A DNA stretch of 64,000 nucleotides from Variovorax paradoxus (GCF_022009635.1 NZ_CP091716.1:2681001-2745000); one strand, 5' to 3'. Shown: positions 17,170 through 26,104, counted from the first letter of the stretch. The notes: generated by a model not told the origin, from the sequence alone. A program made the numbers and translations.

Positions 17170-19359
17170 TCAGTAGCCGTAGGCGGCGCCCGAACGGCGG
17201 TTGTCCGCGGCGCCGCTGTAGGTGGCGGTGCCGTTCGCGTTCTGCGTCACTGCAATGCCGCTGATGCCGCTCAGGAGGCCCGTGACCAGCAGGTTGCTCG
17301 TGGTGTAGCCGAAGCGCGTGCGCATGTCGCCCGCCAGCGGCGCCAGGGCCGATCCCGCTTCCAGTTCGGCATTGCCGTTCTGGCCCGTGAAGTTGGGCGC
17401 GTTCACCGCGGCCTGGATGTCCATGCCGTAGACCACGTTGCCCATGAAGGTCTTCACGATGTAGTCGGGGATCGGGCCGCCACCGGCCGAACCCCACACC
17501 AGCCGCAGCTTGCCCGCGCTGTCGAAGGCGATGGCCGGGGAGATCGACGTGCGCGGGCGCTTGGTGCCGGCGTAGCCGTTGACGTCGGAACCGCTGATCG
17601 GCGTGCCGGCCGAGAAGTTCGACATCACGTCGTTGAGCATGATGCCCGCCGCCTCGATGTGCGCGCCCCAGTGCGTGTTGATGGTGGTGGTCATCGACAG
17701 CGCATTGCCGTAGCCGTCGATGATGGCGACGTTGCTGGTGGTGTTCCAGTCTTCCTCATGCCCGCCGGTGCCGCTTCGCGGGGCTTGCGCGAGCATCGTC
17801 CTGCCGAGCGGCTTGGCGCGGGCGGACATGGTGTCGTAGCCCGCCGGGTTGCTCGCCACGAAGCTGCCGACGTTGCCCAGCGGCGCATCGGTGAAGGCGG
17901 TGCTGCCGATCTGGGCCGCGCGCCTGTCGAGTTCCGCATCGCTCAGCAGCACCGAGGCGCGCGCGTTGACGTTCGAGTACGCCGGGTCGCCGATCACCGC
18001 GCGGCGGTCGACGTTGGCCAGCCGGCTGGCCTCGGCCGCGAGGTACACGAAGCGCGGCGTGTCCAGCGTGCTCTCGGTCTGCGCCTGCTTGCGCTCGAGG
18101 ATGCCCAGCGAGTAGAGCGTGACGAAGCCGCCGAAGGACGGCGCGGGCTGCGTGTAGATGGTGGTGCCGAAGCGCGAGCCGACCAGCGGCTTGCGTTCCA
18201 CCGCCTTGTAGGCCGGGAAGTCGGCCGCCACCATCAGGCTGGGGATCGACGCGATGGTGCCCGCGACGCTCGGGTTGTTCACCGTTCCAGCGGACGGGAG
18301 CGTCGACTTGCAGGGCAGGCTGCCGGTGGTGGTGCGTTGCACGATGGCCTTCACCGTGTCCTGCGCCGGGTCGTAGAAGGCGGTGGCGCCGCCGTCGCGC
18401 ACCAGCTTCATGGTCTGCGCGAGTTCGGCGTTCTTGATGACCGTGCCGATCGGCAGCGGCTTCTGCATGCTGGCGTCCGACGCGTCGCAGTAGCGCCTGG
18501 CGATGTCGGGGTACTTGCAGCGCGGCGCGCCCTTGGCGGTACCCGCCGAGTTCACCCAGGCCGACACGCCGGTGCCGGCCGCGACCGGGTTGCCGTCGTC
18601 GTCGAACTCGGCGCCGTCGGCGTACAGCGTGGCGTACATGTACTTGGTCATCGGGAAGCCGTTTTCGGCGAGGCCGATGGCGTCGTCCCACAGCGTGTTC
18701 CAGGCCTTCTTGCCGTAGCTGCGGTGGACCAGGTCGAGCACCGCCACGGTGCCCGGGATGCCCACGGCGCGCGCGGAGATGTTGGTGTTGCCCTGCTGCG
18801 CCGAAATGCTGGCGCCGACCGTGAGGCCCGCCTTGCAGCCGTTGGACACGTCCTGCGCCACGGCCTGGTAGACCGTGCTCGCGCCGGCGGTGTTCGACGG
18901 CGCCGCCGACAGCCCGTCGAAGGTGCGCACCTTCTTGCTGGCCGCGTCGTAGTAGGTGATGAGCGTGCCGCCGCCCAGGCCCGAGGCAAAGGGCTCTGCC
19001 GTGCCCAGCACGGCCTGCACCGCGATGGCCGCGTCGATGGCGGTGCCGCCGGTCGCGAGGATCTTGCAGCCGGCCTTCGAGGCTTCGTAGTGGGCCGAGG
19101 TCACCATCAAGTTGGTGCCGGTGATGCCGGCCGTCTGGCCGTGCGGCGTGCCTGCCTGCTGCGTGCACAGGGCGGGGTCGAAGCGCACCGCGGGCGGCGA
19201 TGCGTCGGCTACCGGGGGCGTGGCCGCCGGCGGCTGCGACGTGCCTGTGGGAATGGGCGTGAAGCTGAAGGAAGAACCGGAGCCGCCACATGAGGCGAGG
19301 AGGGACGTGGCGACGGCGGCCGCCGTTGCGGCGAAGGGAAGGGAACTGAAGATACGCAT
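17170..19359 (-). CDS. Gamma-glutamyltransferase family lipoprotein
   Basis: 729-residue N-terminal-nucleophile hydrolase. The ATG at 19359 gives a lipoprotein signal with lipobox LLASC (Cys about residue 24), so it is probably anchored to a membrane facing the periplasm. GGT signatures include GGTAIDAAIAVQAVLGTAEPFASGLGGGTLITYYD and the autocleavage region EEDWNTTSNVAIIDGYGNALSMTTTINTHWGAHI, in which the first Thr of TTSNVAIID is the expected nucleophile. Later PRTSISPAIAFDSAGKLRLVWGSAGGGPIPDYIVKT matches the small-subunit glycine loop. It is about 150 residues longer than E. coli GGT owing to inserts in the large subunit. It would hydrolyse or transfer gamma-glutamyl from glutathione or related amides. 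Confidence 0.86.
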   Translation of the reverse strand: MRIFSSLPFAATAAAVATSLLASCGGSGSSFSFTPIPTGTSQPPAATPPVADASPPAVRFDPALCTQQAGTPHGQTAGITGTNLMVTSAHYEASKAGCKILATGGTAIDAAIAVQAVLGTAEPFASGLGGGTLITYYDAASKKVRTFDGLSAAPSNTAGASTVYQAVAQDVSNGCKAGLTVGASISAQQGNTNISARAVGIPGTVAVLDLVHRSYGKKAWNTLWDDAIGLAENGFPMTKYMYATLYADGAEFDDDGNPVAAGTGVSAWVNSAGTAKGAPRCKYPDIARRYCDASDASMQKPLPIGTVIKNAELAQTMKLVRDGGATAFYDPAQDTVKAIVQRTTTGSLPCKSTLPSAGTVNNPSVAGTIASIPSLMVAADFPAYKAVERKPLVGSRFGTTIYTQPAPSFGGFVTLYSLGILERKQAQTESTLDTPRFVYLAAEASRLANVDRRAVIGDPAYSNVNARASVLLSDAELDRRAAQIGSTAFTDAPLGNVGSFVASNPAGYDTMSARAKPLGRTMLAQAPRSGTGGHEEDWNTTSNVAIIDGYGNALSMTTTINTHWGAHIEAAGIMLNDVMSNFSAGTPISGSDVNGYAGTKRPRTSISPAIAFDSAGKLRLVWGSAGGGPIPDYIVKTFMGNVVYGMDIQAAVNAPNFTGQNGNAELEAGSALAPLAGDMRTRFGYTTSNLLVTGLLSGISGIAVTQNANGTATYSGAADNRRSGAAYGY

Positions 19360-19470
19360 CAATGAAGCTGTTATAGATTTGTATGAATTTGAATCTATCG
19401 CAACTTTTGTGCCACTTAAGTTCACGTTTTCACTGATGCTGGCGAGTGGCGCACCAGCCGGGCGGCCCCT

Positions 19471-20025
19471 TCAGTCCGTGAGCAGTTTTTCCACCGTGCG
19501 CAGGTTGCGCGCGGTGGTGCTCGACTTGTAGCGCGTCTTCGCGAGCAGCTTGGCGACCGGCGTGTCGGTGCTCTCGCCACGCGGGCATTGCCAGTAGAGC
19601 ACCCCCTTGCCGTGCTTCAGCCGCTCGACCTTGGCATCGACGCTGCCGGCCTTCTCGATGATCTCGTCGAGCACGGCGGCGTCGGAGCCGAACACCAGAT
19701 ACGGGTGCCGCTCTTCGTCGATGCGCTCGAAGGGATAGGCCGCGGCCATGCCGACCACGGCCTTTTGCGTGAGCAGCACGATCCAGGCGTCGTAGCCGAA
19801 TCGCTTGCGCAGGGCCTGCTCGATGCGGGTGCGCAGCGCGGCGGCATCGCTTTCGTCGGTGTCGAACAGCACGTTGCCGCTGGCGAGCACGGTGCGCACC
19901 GCGCCGAAGCCCAGCTCGACGAAGAGCGCCTTGAGTTCGGCGCTCTTGATCGTGATGCCGTTGACGTTCACGCCGCGCAGCAGCGCGACATGGCGGGTCG
20001 TGCTTGCAGGTTTCTTCGCGGGCAT
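19471..20025 (-). CDS. DUF1697 domain protein
   Basis: 184-residue cytoplasmic protein of the DUF1697 family. The typical opening HVALLRGVNVNGITIKSAELKALFVELGFGAVRTVLASGNVLFDTDES (RGVNVGG, TYIxSGN-like) is present, followed by the ferredoxin-like second half with VLYWQCPRGESTDTPVAKLL and the C-terminal TARNLRTVEKLL. Function of the family is unknown. It sits 19 bp downstream of gloA on the same strand. Confidence 0.88.
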   Translation of the reverse strand: MPAKKPASTTRHVALLRGVNVNGITIKSAELKALFVELGFGAVRTVLASGNVLFDTDESDAAALRTRIEQALRKRFGYDAWIVLLTQKAVVGMAAAYPFERIDEERHPYLVFGSDAAVLDEIIEKAGSVDAKVERLKHGKGVLYWQCPRGESTDTPVAKLLAKTRYKSSTTARNLRTVEKLLTD

Positions 20026-20044
20026 GGAGCGGTTCCGTATGGGG

Positions 20045-20458
20045 TCAGCGCAGGCCGCCGCCGGCCGCGCCTTCGTCGCGCTGGATCAGCTCGATCTTGT
20101 ACCCGTCGGGGTCCGTCACGAAGGCGATGACGGTGGTGCCGCCCTTGACCGGGCCGGCCTCGCGCGTGACGTTGCCGCCCGCCGCCTTGATCTTCTCGCA
20201 GGCCGCGTAGGCGTCGGGCACGCCGAGCGCGATGTGGCCGTAGGCGGTGCCGAGCTCGTAGCTCTCGGTGCCCCAGTTGTAGGTCAGCTCGATCTCGGCC
20301 TGGTCGGGGTTGCCATTGCCGTAGCCGATGAAGGCGAGGCTGTACTTGTATTCGGGGTTTTCCGACGTGCGCAGCAGGTTCATGCCGAGCACCTTGGTGT
20401 AGAAGTCGATGGAGCGCTGGAGGTTGCCGACGCGCAGCATGGTGTGAAGAAGTCGCAT
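20045..20458 (-). CDS. gloA: Lactoylglutathione lyase (glyoxalase I)
   Basis: 137-residue metalloenzyme converting the methylglyoxal-glutathione hemithioacetal to S-lactoylglutathione. It shows the family string [47 protein letters not shown] with the first metal His, then [28 protein letters not shown] with Glu and His ligands, and [17 protein letters not shown] with the last Glu ligand. Full length for the class. Upstream of DUF1697 and downstream of a GST gene, all on the minus strand, suggesting a glutathione-linked detoxification group. Confidence 0.95.
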   Translation of the reverse strand: MRLLHTMLRVGNLQRSIDFYTKVLGMNLLRTSENPEYKYSLAFIGYGNGNPDQAEIELTYNWGTESYELGTAYGHIALGVPDAYAACEKIKAAGGNVTREAGPVKGGTTVIAFVTDPDGYKIELIQRDEGAAGGGLR

Positions 20459-20519
20459 CTCGTGGTGCCGTGTAGTTATGAAAGGGGAGGCCGCTATTGT
20501 CGGCCTCCGCGTGTGGCGA

Positions 20520-21200
20520 TCAAGCCGCCAGGGTCAGCAGGTGGGCCTGGTGCTTGCGCAGGAAGTCCATGAGGTGCCGCGGGTACTCGGGCACCACCGC
20601 GTCGCGCACGCTGGGGCGGGCCGCGAGCGCCTGCCGCCATGCGTTCAGCCTGGGCTTGCCGTCGAACACATGCGAGTCGCTGATCGCGTCGAACACCTCG
20701 AAGTAGCGGAACACCGGCGCGAACACCGCGTCGACCAGGCTGAAGTTCTTGCCCGCGAAGTAGGGGCCTTCGCCGAGCGTGGCCTCGACGCGCTCGAACC
20801 TGGCCGCGAGCGCGAGCCGCTTCTGTTCGAACACGGCGGCGTCCTGCGTGGTTTCGTAGCCCCAGACGTCGGCGAGGATGGCCGAGCCGAACTCCATCCA
20901 TGCACGGTGCTGGGCTCGGGCGAGCGGGTCTTCGGGGTGCAGGCGCGCGCCGGGCTGCGTTTCTTCGAGGTATTCGCAGATCACGTTGCTCTCGAACAGC
21001 ACGGCTTCGGAGTCGTCGGGCCGGCGCACCTTCAGCAGCGGCACCTTGCCCAGCGGCGAGATGTCGAGAAACCACTGGGGCTTGTTCGCGAGGTCGATCA
21101 CGACGCGCTCGAAGGGCACGCCTTTTTCATGCAGCGCGATCGCTGCGCGCTGCACGTAGGGGCACAGCAGGTGGCTGACGAGTGTGAGTGTCGGGGACAT
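20520..21200 (-). CDS. Glutathione S-transferase family protein
   Basis: 226-residue GST. The N-terminal thioredoxin-fold domain reads [54 protein letters not shown], with a catalytic-type Cys in [10 protein letters not shown], an Omega-like feature, and the [11 protein letters not shown] glutathione-gamma-Glu motif. The C-terminal helical domain follows ([21 protein letters not shown]). The ATG at 21200 is preferred to 21260. The Cys rather than Ser/Tyr suggests thiol transferase or dehydroascorbate-reductase-like chemistry. Located between fbpC and gloA. Confidence 0.88.
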   Translation of the reverse strand: MSPTLTLVSHLLCPYVQRAAIALHEKGVPFERVVIDLANKPQWFLDISPLGKVPLLKVRRPDDSEAVLFESNVICEYLEETQPGARLHPEDPLARAQHRAWMEFGSAILADVWGYETTQDAAVFEQKRLALAARFERVEATLGEGPYFAGKNFSLVDAVFAPVFRYFEVFDAISDSHVFDGKPRLNAWRQALAARPSVRDAVVPEYPRHLMDFLRKHQAHLLTLAA

Positions 21201-21301
21201 GGGGCTTTCCGTTCTCGAAAGGTGGTTTCGGATCGCCGCGATTCTTGCGGGGCCGAACAACCTTTTCCCGAAAAGCCCATTCGTAAAACCGTGTCCTTGT
21301 G

Positions 21302-21988
21302 CTATGCCACCGCGGTGCCTTGCCAGTGCGTGACGCGCCCGCCGTGCATCACGCCGATGCGGTCGGCCATGGCCTGTGCCTCGGCCTCGTTGTGCGTCAC
21401 CAGGATCGCGGTCTGGCCCGCCTGCTTGAGGATGTCTCGCACCTGCGCCGTCAGGCGCTCGCGCGTGCCGCCGTCGAGGTTGGAGAAAGGCTCGTCGAGC
21501 AGCAGCAGCGCGGGCGAGGGCGCGAGCGCGCGGGCCAGCGCGATGCGTTGCTGCTGCCCGCCCGAAAGCTCGTGCGGATAGCGCTCCGCGGCATCGGCCA
21601 GGCCGACCAGCGCGAGCATCTCGGCCACGCGCTCGCGCTGCGCGGCGCGAGGCAGGCGGCGCAGCCCGAAGGCCACGTTCCTGGCGGCCGACAGGTGCGG
21701 GAACAGCGCGTATTCCTGGAACATCATGCCTACGCGCCGCTGCTCGGGCGGCAGGTGGATCTGGCTGGACGACAGCAATGCATCGCCCAGGCGGATGCTG
21801 CCGGCACGCACCGGCTCGAAGCCGGCGATGGCGCGCAGCACCGTGGTCTTGCCGCAGCCCGAGGGGCCGAACAGGCAGGCGATGTCGCCCGCGGCCAGCG
21901 CGAGCGAAAAGTCGTCGACCACGGTGTGCGGTCCGCGCGGCGTGTCGTAGGCGAGCCGTACCGATTCGAGGTGCAGCGAAGAACTCAT
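21302..21988 (-). CDS. fbpC: Ferric iron ABC transporter ATP-binding protein (FbpC-like)
   Basis: 228-residue ABC ATPase that energises ferric-ion import. Walker A GPSGCGKTT, Q-loop FQEYALFPHL, signature [16 protein letters not shown], Walker B LLLLDEPFSNLD and H-loop VTHNEAEAQAMADRIGVM are intact. It is shorter than canonical FbpC/PotA types because the C-terminal regulatory TOBE domain is missing. Its ATG overlaps the permease stop (ATGA), so the two are translationally coupled. Forms a transporter with FbpB and FbpA upstream. Confidence 0.9.
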   Translation of the reverse strand: MSSSLHLESVRLAYDTPRGPHTVVDDFSLALAAGDIACLFGPSGCGKTTVLRAIAGFEPVRAGSIRLGDALLSSSQIHLPPEQRRVGMMFQEYALFPHLSAARNVAFGLRRLPRAAQRERVAEMLALVGLADAAERYPHELSGGQQQRIALARALAPSPALLLLDEPFSNLDGGTRERLTAQVRDILKQAGQTAILVTHNEAEAQAMADRIGVMHGGRVTHWQGTAVA

Positions 21989-23661
21989 GGCGTGTCCGGA
22001 CTGAAAGTGGCGGCGGGCGTGCCCAGCTGGTTGCGTGCCAGCAGCACCACCGGCAGCAGGCCGGCCAGCACGATGGCGAGCGCGGCGATCGCGCCTTCCT
22101 CGTAGGTGCCGCGCGCGGCCTCGGCGTAGAGCCAGGTGGCGAGGGTGTCGAAATTGGCCGGCCGCAGCAGCAGCGTGGCGGGTAACTCTTTCATCGCGTC
22201 GACGAACACCAGCAGTGCGCCGGCCGCGAGCGCGGGGCGCAGCAGCGGCAGGTGCACGCGGCGCAGCGTGCCGCCGGTGGTTTCGCCGAGCAGCCGCGAG
22301 GCCTGCTCGATGGCCGGCGGAATGCGCGAAAGACCCGCCTCGATGCCGCCCACCGGCATTGCCAGGAAGCGGATCGTGCAGGCCACCACCAGCACCACGC
22401 CGGCGGCCATCAGCGGCAGGCCCTGCCAGCCGAAGGCCGTGGCCAGCGCGGCGTCGAAGGCCAGCGCGGGCGTCAGCAGGCCGATGGCGAGCACCGTGCC
22501 AGGCACCGCATAGCCCAGGGTGGCGACGCGCGCCTGCCAGCGCGCGCGGTTGATGCCGGAGCCTTGCGTGCGCGCGGCCCAGGCGACCACCAGGCCCGCG
22601 GCCACGGCCGCCACGGTCACGCCCGCGGCCAACGCCAGCGTGTTGCCCAGGCTCGCGAGCAGGCCCTGTGAAATGCCGCCGCCCTGGCGCAGCCGCTTGG
22701 CGCTCTCCCAGACGAGGTAGAGCGCCGGGGCGACGAAGCCGATCAGCACCGGCAGCGCGGCGGCGGCGGTCGCGGCCCATGCGGCCCCGCCGCGCAGCCG
22801 GCGCGGCTGCACCGCGCGCATGCGCTGCGCCGAGCCGAAGCGCTGGTGCCTGCGGCCGCTGCGTTCGAGCCAGACCAGCGCCACCACCATGAACAGCATG
22901 GCGCATGCGATCTGCGCGGCGCCCGCGAGGTCGGAGCGCGTGATCCAGGTGGTGTAGACCGCCACGGTGAGCGTGTTGACGCCCAGGAATTCGGAGGCGC
23001 CGATGTCGTTGAGCGTTTCCAGCAGCGCCAGGCTCAGGCCCACGGCCAGCGCCGGCCGCGCGAGCGGCAGCGCCACGCGGAAGAACGCGCCGCGCCGGCT
23101 CTCGCCGAGCATGCGCGCGGCTTCCATCAGGTGGGCCGGCTGCGTCATGAACATGGCGCGCGCCGTCATGTAGACGTAGGGGTACAGCACGAAGCCCAGC
23201 ACGAAGATCGCGCCGGGCATCGAGCGCAGGTCGGGCAGGCGGAACTGGCGCGGGCTGTCGAAGCCCAGCATCCAGCGGATGGCGCCCTGCACCGGGCCGA
23301 TGGGGTGCAGCAGGTCGAGATAGGCGAAAGCGACGATGTAGGTCGGCATCGCCAGCGGCAGCAGCAGCGCCCAGTGCAGCACGCCGCGCCCGGGGAAGTC
23401 GTGCGCCGTCACCAGCCAGGCGCAGCCGGTGCCGATCAGCAGCACCAGCGTGCCGACGCCGGCCAGCAGCAAGGCCGTGTTGAGCGCCGCCTGCGGCAGC
23501 ACGTGCGCGAACAGCGGCCCCCAATGCCCCACGCCCGAGCCGAACGCGAGCCAGGCCAGCGTGAGCACCGGCGCGAGCACGCCAAGGGCGATCAGGAAAG
23601 ACGCGCAGCGCCAGGCCGGGCCCGCGGCTTGCAGGCCCCCATACCGACCGCCGATGTTCAT
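21985..23661 (-). CDS. fbpB: Ferric iron ABC transporter permease (FbpB-like, two fused permease domains)
   Basis: 558-residue inner-membrane permease with two tandem binding-protein-dependent transport domains and about 12 transmembrane segments. The EAA-type loops are EAARMLGESRRGAFFRVALPLARPALAVGL in the first half and EQASRLLGETTGGTLRRVHLPLLRPALAAGAL in the second. This fused architecture is typical of Fe3+ (SfuB/FbpB) permeases. The start at 23661 (MNIGGRYGG) is preferred to a GTG at 23670. A ~100-bp repeat lies between it and fbpA. Confidence 0.92.
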   Translation of the reverse strand: MNIGGRYGGLQAAGPAWRCASFLIALGVLAPVLTLAWLAFGSGVGHWGPLFAHVLPQAALNTALLLAGVGTLVLLIGTGCAWLVTAHDFPGRGVLHWALLLPLAMPTYIVAFAYLDLLHPIGPVQGAIRWMLGFDSPRQFRLPDLRSMPGAIFVLGFVLYPYVYMTARAMFMTQPAHLMEAARMLGESRRGAFFRVALPLARPALAVGLSLALLETLNDIGASEFLGVNTLTVAVYTTWITRSDLAGAAQIACAMLFMVVALVWLERSGRRHQRFGSAQRMRAVQPRRLRGGAAWAATAAAALPVLIGFVAPALYLVWESAKRLRQGGGISQGLLASLGNTLALAAGVTVAAVAAGLVVAWAARTQGSGINRARWQARVATLGYAVPGTVLAIGLLTPALAFDAALATAFGWQGLPLMAAGVVLVVACTIRFLAMPVGGIEAGLSRIPPAIEQASRLLGETTGGTLRRVHLPLLRPALAAGALLVFVDAMKELPATLLLRPANFDTLATWLYAEAARGTYEEGAIAALAIVLAGLLPVVLLARNQLGTPAATFSPDTP

Positions 23662-23702
23662 GCGAAACACAGGGCGCCCATTGCGCGCGCTTTTGCTTCA
23701 GC

Positions 23703-23802
23703 GAGGAACACCGTGGAACCGGCTTTGCCGGGCCACCGGTGTTGCCCCCGGTAGGGGGGTGGCGAAGGCGACACGCAGTGCGCCGCAGCCTGGGGGTGAG
23801 CC
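23703..23802 (-). repeat. ~100-bp interspersed repeat, copy 2 (after fbpA)
   Basis: Reverse-complement relative of 15635-15730. On the minus strand it begins GGCTCACCCCCAGGCTGCGG four bases after the fbpA stop (stop codon at 23807-23809) and carries the same two hairpins (CCCCC-TA-CCGGGGG and CCGGC-AAA-GCCGG). It is placed inside the fbpA-fbpB operon, as copy 1 is placed inside edd-eda. Confidence 0.85.
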
Positions 23803-23806
23803 AACG

Positions 23807-24868
23807 CTATTGGTCGAAGCCGACCTTGTCGACAAGGGCGCTGGCCTGCTTGCGGTACTTGGCGATCTCGGTCAGCGGCAGCGGATCGACCTTCAGCTCG
23901 CCGATGGTCTGGCCGATGATCGGATCGAGCGCCACGCCCTTGCGCACCGGGTATTCGTAGTTGGCCTGCGCGTAGAGCGCCTGTGCCGGCTCCGACACCA
24001 GGAACTCGAGCAGCTTGACCGCGTTGGCGCGCTGCGGCGCGTTCTTGGCCACCGACGCGCCGCTGATGTTGACGTGCGTGCCGCCGCTCTTGGCGTTGGC
24101 GAAGGTCGGGCGCACCACCTTGATGGCGTCGCCCCACTTGCGCGCGTCGGTGCCTTCCTTGGCGCTCTTCATCTGGCCGACGTAGTACGAGTTGGCCAGG
24201 CCGATGTCGCAGATGCCGCCCAGGATGTCGCGCGCCACGTCGCGGTCGCCGCCGGTGGCCTTGCGCGCCAGGTTGGCCTTGACGCCGCGCAGCCACTGCT
24301 CGGCCTTGGCTTCGCCGTCGTGCGCGATCAGCGAGGCGACCAGCGCGGTGTTGTAGGGGTGCTGTCCGGCGCGGATGCAGACCTTGCCCTTGTACTTGGG
24401 GTTGGCCAGGTCTTCGTAGCGGAAGCTGGTGAGCGGCAGGCTCTTGTCGGCGTACAGCACGCGTGCGCGCATCGAGAGCGAGAACCACTGGCCGTCGGCG
24501 CCGCGCAGGTTGGCGGGAATGGCCGACTCGAGCACCGCCGACTTCACCGGCTGTGTCACGCCGCCGTCGACCAGGTCCATGAGGTTGCCGATGTCCACCG
24601 TCATCAGCACGTCGGCCGGCGAGCGCGCGCCTTCGGCCTTCACGCGTTCCAGCAGGCCGTCCTTCACGAACACGGTGTTGACCTTGATGTTGCTCTGCGC
24701 GCTGAATGCGGAGATGAGCGGCTGGATCAGCGCCGGCTCGCGCGTCGTGTAGAGCGTGAGCTCGTCGGTGGCGGCCTGCGCGGGCAGGGCGGCGACGGCC
24801 AGCAAGGTGGCGCTGGCGCCGAGCAGTGCGCGCGCGGCGCGGCCTTGGACGCTTGAGCGTTCGGTCAT
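23807..24868 (-). CDS. fbpA: Ferric iron ABC transporter substrate-binding protein (FbpA-like)
   Basis: 353-residue periplasmic iron-binding protein. The N-terminus is a Sec signal (GASATLLAVAALPAQAA). The mature protein begins DELTLYTTREPALIQPLISAFSAQSNIKVNTVFVKDGLLERVKAEG, and contains the ICDIGLANSYYVGQM segment with the paired Tyr ligands expected for ferric binding. Other blocks are THVNISGASVAKNAPQRANAVKLLEFLVS and NYEYPVRKGV. It is the first gene of the iron importer operon; a Fur-box-like palindrome lies 59 bp upstream of its ATG. Confidence 0.93.
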   Translation of the reverse strand: MTERSSVQGRAARALLGASATLLAVAALPAQAATDELTLYTTREPALIQPLISAFSAQSNIKVNTVFVKDGLLERVKAEGARSPADVLMTVDIGNLMDLVDGGVTQPVKSAVLESAIPANLRGADGQWFSLSMRARVLYADKSLPLTSFRYEDLANPKYKGKVCIRAGQHPYNTALVASLIAHDGEAKAEQWLRGVKANLARKATGGDRDVARDILGGICDIGLANSYYVGQMKSAKEGTDARKWGDAIKVVRPTFANAKSGGTHVNISGASVAKNAPQRANAVKLLEFLVSEPAQALYAQANYEYPVRKGVALDPIIGQTIGELKVDPLPLTEIAKYRKQASALVDKVGFDQ

Positions 24869-24926
24869 GAAGATCCTCCAGGAGCGGGTGTTCTAGATAG
24901 CTCCGGCGCCTGATGTGGGCGCCGGA

Positions 24927-24941
24927 TGCGAATAATTATCA
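24927..24941 (-). promoter_or_regulatory. Candidate Fur box upstream of fbpA
   Basis: TGCGAATAATTATCA on the plus strand matches the 7-1-7 Fur core TGATAAT-N-ATTATCA at all but two positions. It is an AT-rich island in GC-rich DNA, 59 bp upstream of the fbpA start, where Fur repression of an iron importer would be expected. Confidence 0.7.
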
Positions 24942-25024
24942 CTGGAGGGTGGAGGTGGCGCCGCCTTTGGACTTACGGATCGAAGGCCTACTGCGCCCTG
25001 TCGCAAGACAAGGCGCCGCGAGGC

Positions 25025-25573
25025 TCAGCGCGCCGGCGGGATCTCGAACACCAGGCAGGTGGTCGTGGCGTGCGCGTACAGCGTGCCGTCGGGTCCGTAG
25101 AGGCGCGCTTCGGCGGTGGCCAGCTGCTTGCCGCAATGGATCACCTTGCCCTCGGCGCGCACGCGCTGCACCTTGGGCGTGAGGCCCTTGACGTAGTTCA
25201 CGCCAAGCTCGGCGGTGGTGTAGGCGCGGCCGGGCGGCATCATGGTGTGCACCGAGCAGCCCAGGGCGGAGTCGAGCATCGTCGCGACCCAGCCGCCGTG
25301 GATGGTGCCCAGCGGGTTCAGGTGCTGCGGCAGTGGCGTGCCCTGGAAGATGGCCACGCCGGCGCGCACTTCCATGATCGTGAAATCCAGCGTCTTGGCG
25401 ATGGCCGCGTAGGGAATCTCGCCGGCCAGCATGGCCTGCATCACTTCGAGGCCGGTCTTGCCCGCGATCTGTTCGGGGCGCGCGAGGCCGGGGCCCGGGC
25501 CGGCCTCGAGGCGCTCGGCAATGCGGCGTTCTTCGGCGATCCAGGATTCGAGCTGGCTGGGGTTCTGTGTCAT
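25025..25573 (-). CDS. PaaI-type hotdog thioesterase
   Basis: 182-residue acyl-CoA thioesterase-like protein. After an N-terminal helical extension (residues about 1-60), the hotdog domain has LNPLGTIHGGWVATMLDSALGCSVHTMMPPGRAYTTAELGVNYVKGL, where HGG and the Asp of LDSALG fit the PaaI active site. It then shows VRAEGKVIHCGKQLATAEARLYGPDGTLYAHATTTCLVF. Divergent from the MarR gene with a palindrome between, which suggests control by that regulator. Confidence 0.88.
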   Translation of the reverse strand: MTQNPSQLESWIAEERRIAERLEAGPGPGLARPEQIAGKTGLEVMQAMLAGEIPYAAIAKTLDFTIMEVRAGVAIFQGTPLPQHLNPLGTIHGGWVATMLDSALGCSVHTMMPPGRAYTTAELGVNYVKGLTPKVQRVRAEGKVIHCGKQLATAEARLYGPDGTLYAHATTTCLVFEIPPAR

Positions 25574-25611
25574 GCCTGTGTTCCTTCTGGGGGCTTTGTC
25601 GGGAGGGTTTG

Positions 25612-25640
25612 ATTGCATATGCAATAGTTGCACATACAAT
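25612..25640. promoter_or_regulatory. Palindromic candidate operator between thioesterase and MarR genes
   Basis: Perfect 14-bp palindrome ATTGCATATGCAAT at 25612-25625, followed by a related half-repeat TTGCACATACAAT at 25628-25640. Together they form two tandem pseudo-dyads in the 75-bp divergent spacer, as is typical for MarR operators. Confidence 0.6.
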
Positions 25641-25648
25641 AATATCCC

Positions 25649-26104
25649 ATGGACACCCCCACCAAGCCACGCGGCTGCACCAGCTTCAAGGTTCGCCAGT
25701 TGTCGCGCCGCCTTTCGCAGTTCTACGACGCCGAGGTGTCGAAGAGCGGCCTGAAGACCACGCAGTACTCGCTGCTGTCGAACCTGGCCCGCATCGGCCC
25801 CAGCCGCCCGGTCGACCTGGCCGCCGAACTCAAGATGACCGCCTCCACCCTGAGCCGCAACCTGCAGCCGCTGATCACCGCCGGCTTCGTGGCGCAGACC
25901 GCGGGCGCCGATGCGCGCAGCCGGCTGGTGCAGGTCACGCCGGAGGGCGAGGAGAAACGGCGCGAGGCGCTGGGCCACTGGAAGACCGCGCAGCAGAAGC
26001 TCAATGCGCTGCTGGGCGTGGAGCGCGTGCTGGCGCTGCACCTGCTGATCGACGAGTCGATGGAACTGCTGGGCGCCGACGAAGCCCCCGACGCCGACGA
26101 CTGA
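25649..26104 (+). CDS. MarR family transcriptional regulator
   Basis: 151-residue winged helix regulator. The DNA-binding region runs LKTTQYSLLSNLARIGPSRPVDLAAELKMTASTLSRNLQPLITAGFVAQTAGADARSRLVQVTPEGEEKR, with the MTASTLSRNLQPL recognition helix and the DARSRLVQVT wing. N- and C-terminal helices serve dimerisation. Divergent from the thioesterase across tandem palindromes and upstream of an MFS gene on the same strand (108 bp). Ligand unknown. Confidence 0.9.
   Translation: MDTPTKPRGCTSFKVRQLSRRLSQFYDAEVSKSGLKTTQYSLLSNLARIGPSRPVDLAAELKMTASTLSRNLQPLITAGFVAQTAGADARSRLVQVTPEGEEKRREALGHWKTAQQKLNALLGVERVLALHLLIDESMELLGADEAPDADD

Noticed and set aside
17153..17172. Inverted repeat CTGAGC...GCTCAG as a bidirectional terminator between HAD and ggt
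   Set aside because: Only a 6-bp stem, overlapping both stop codons, with a short mixed T-run inside the loop; not convincing.
17659..19293. 544-codon plus-strand frame opposite the gamma-glutamyltransferase
   Set aside because: Antisense shadow without motifs; the minus strand carries the complete GGT signature.
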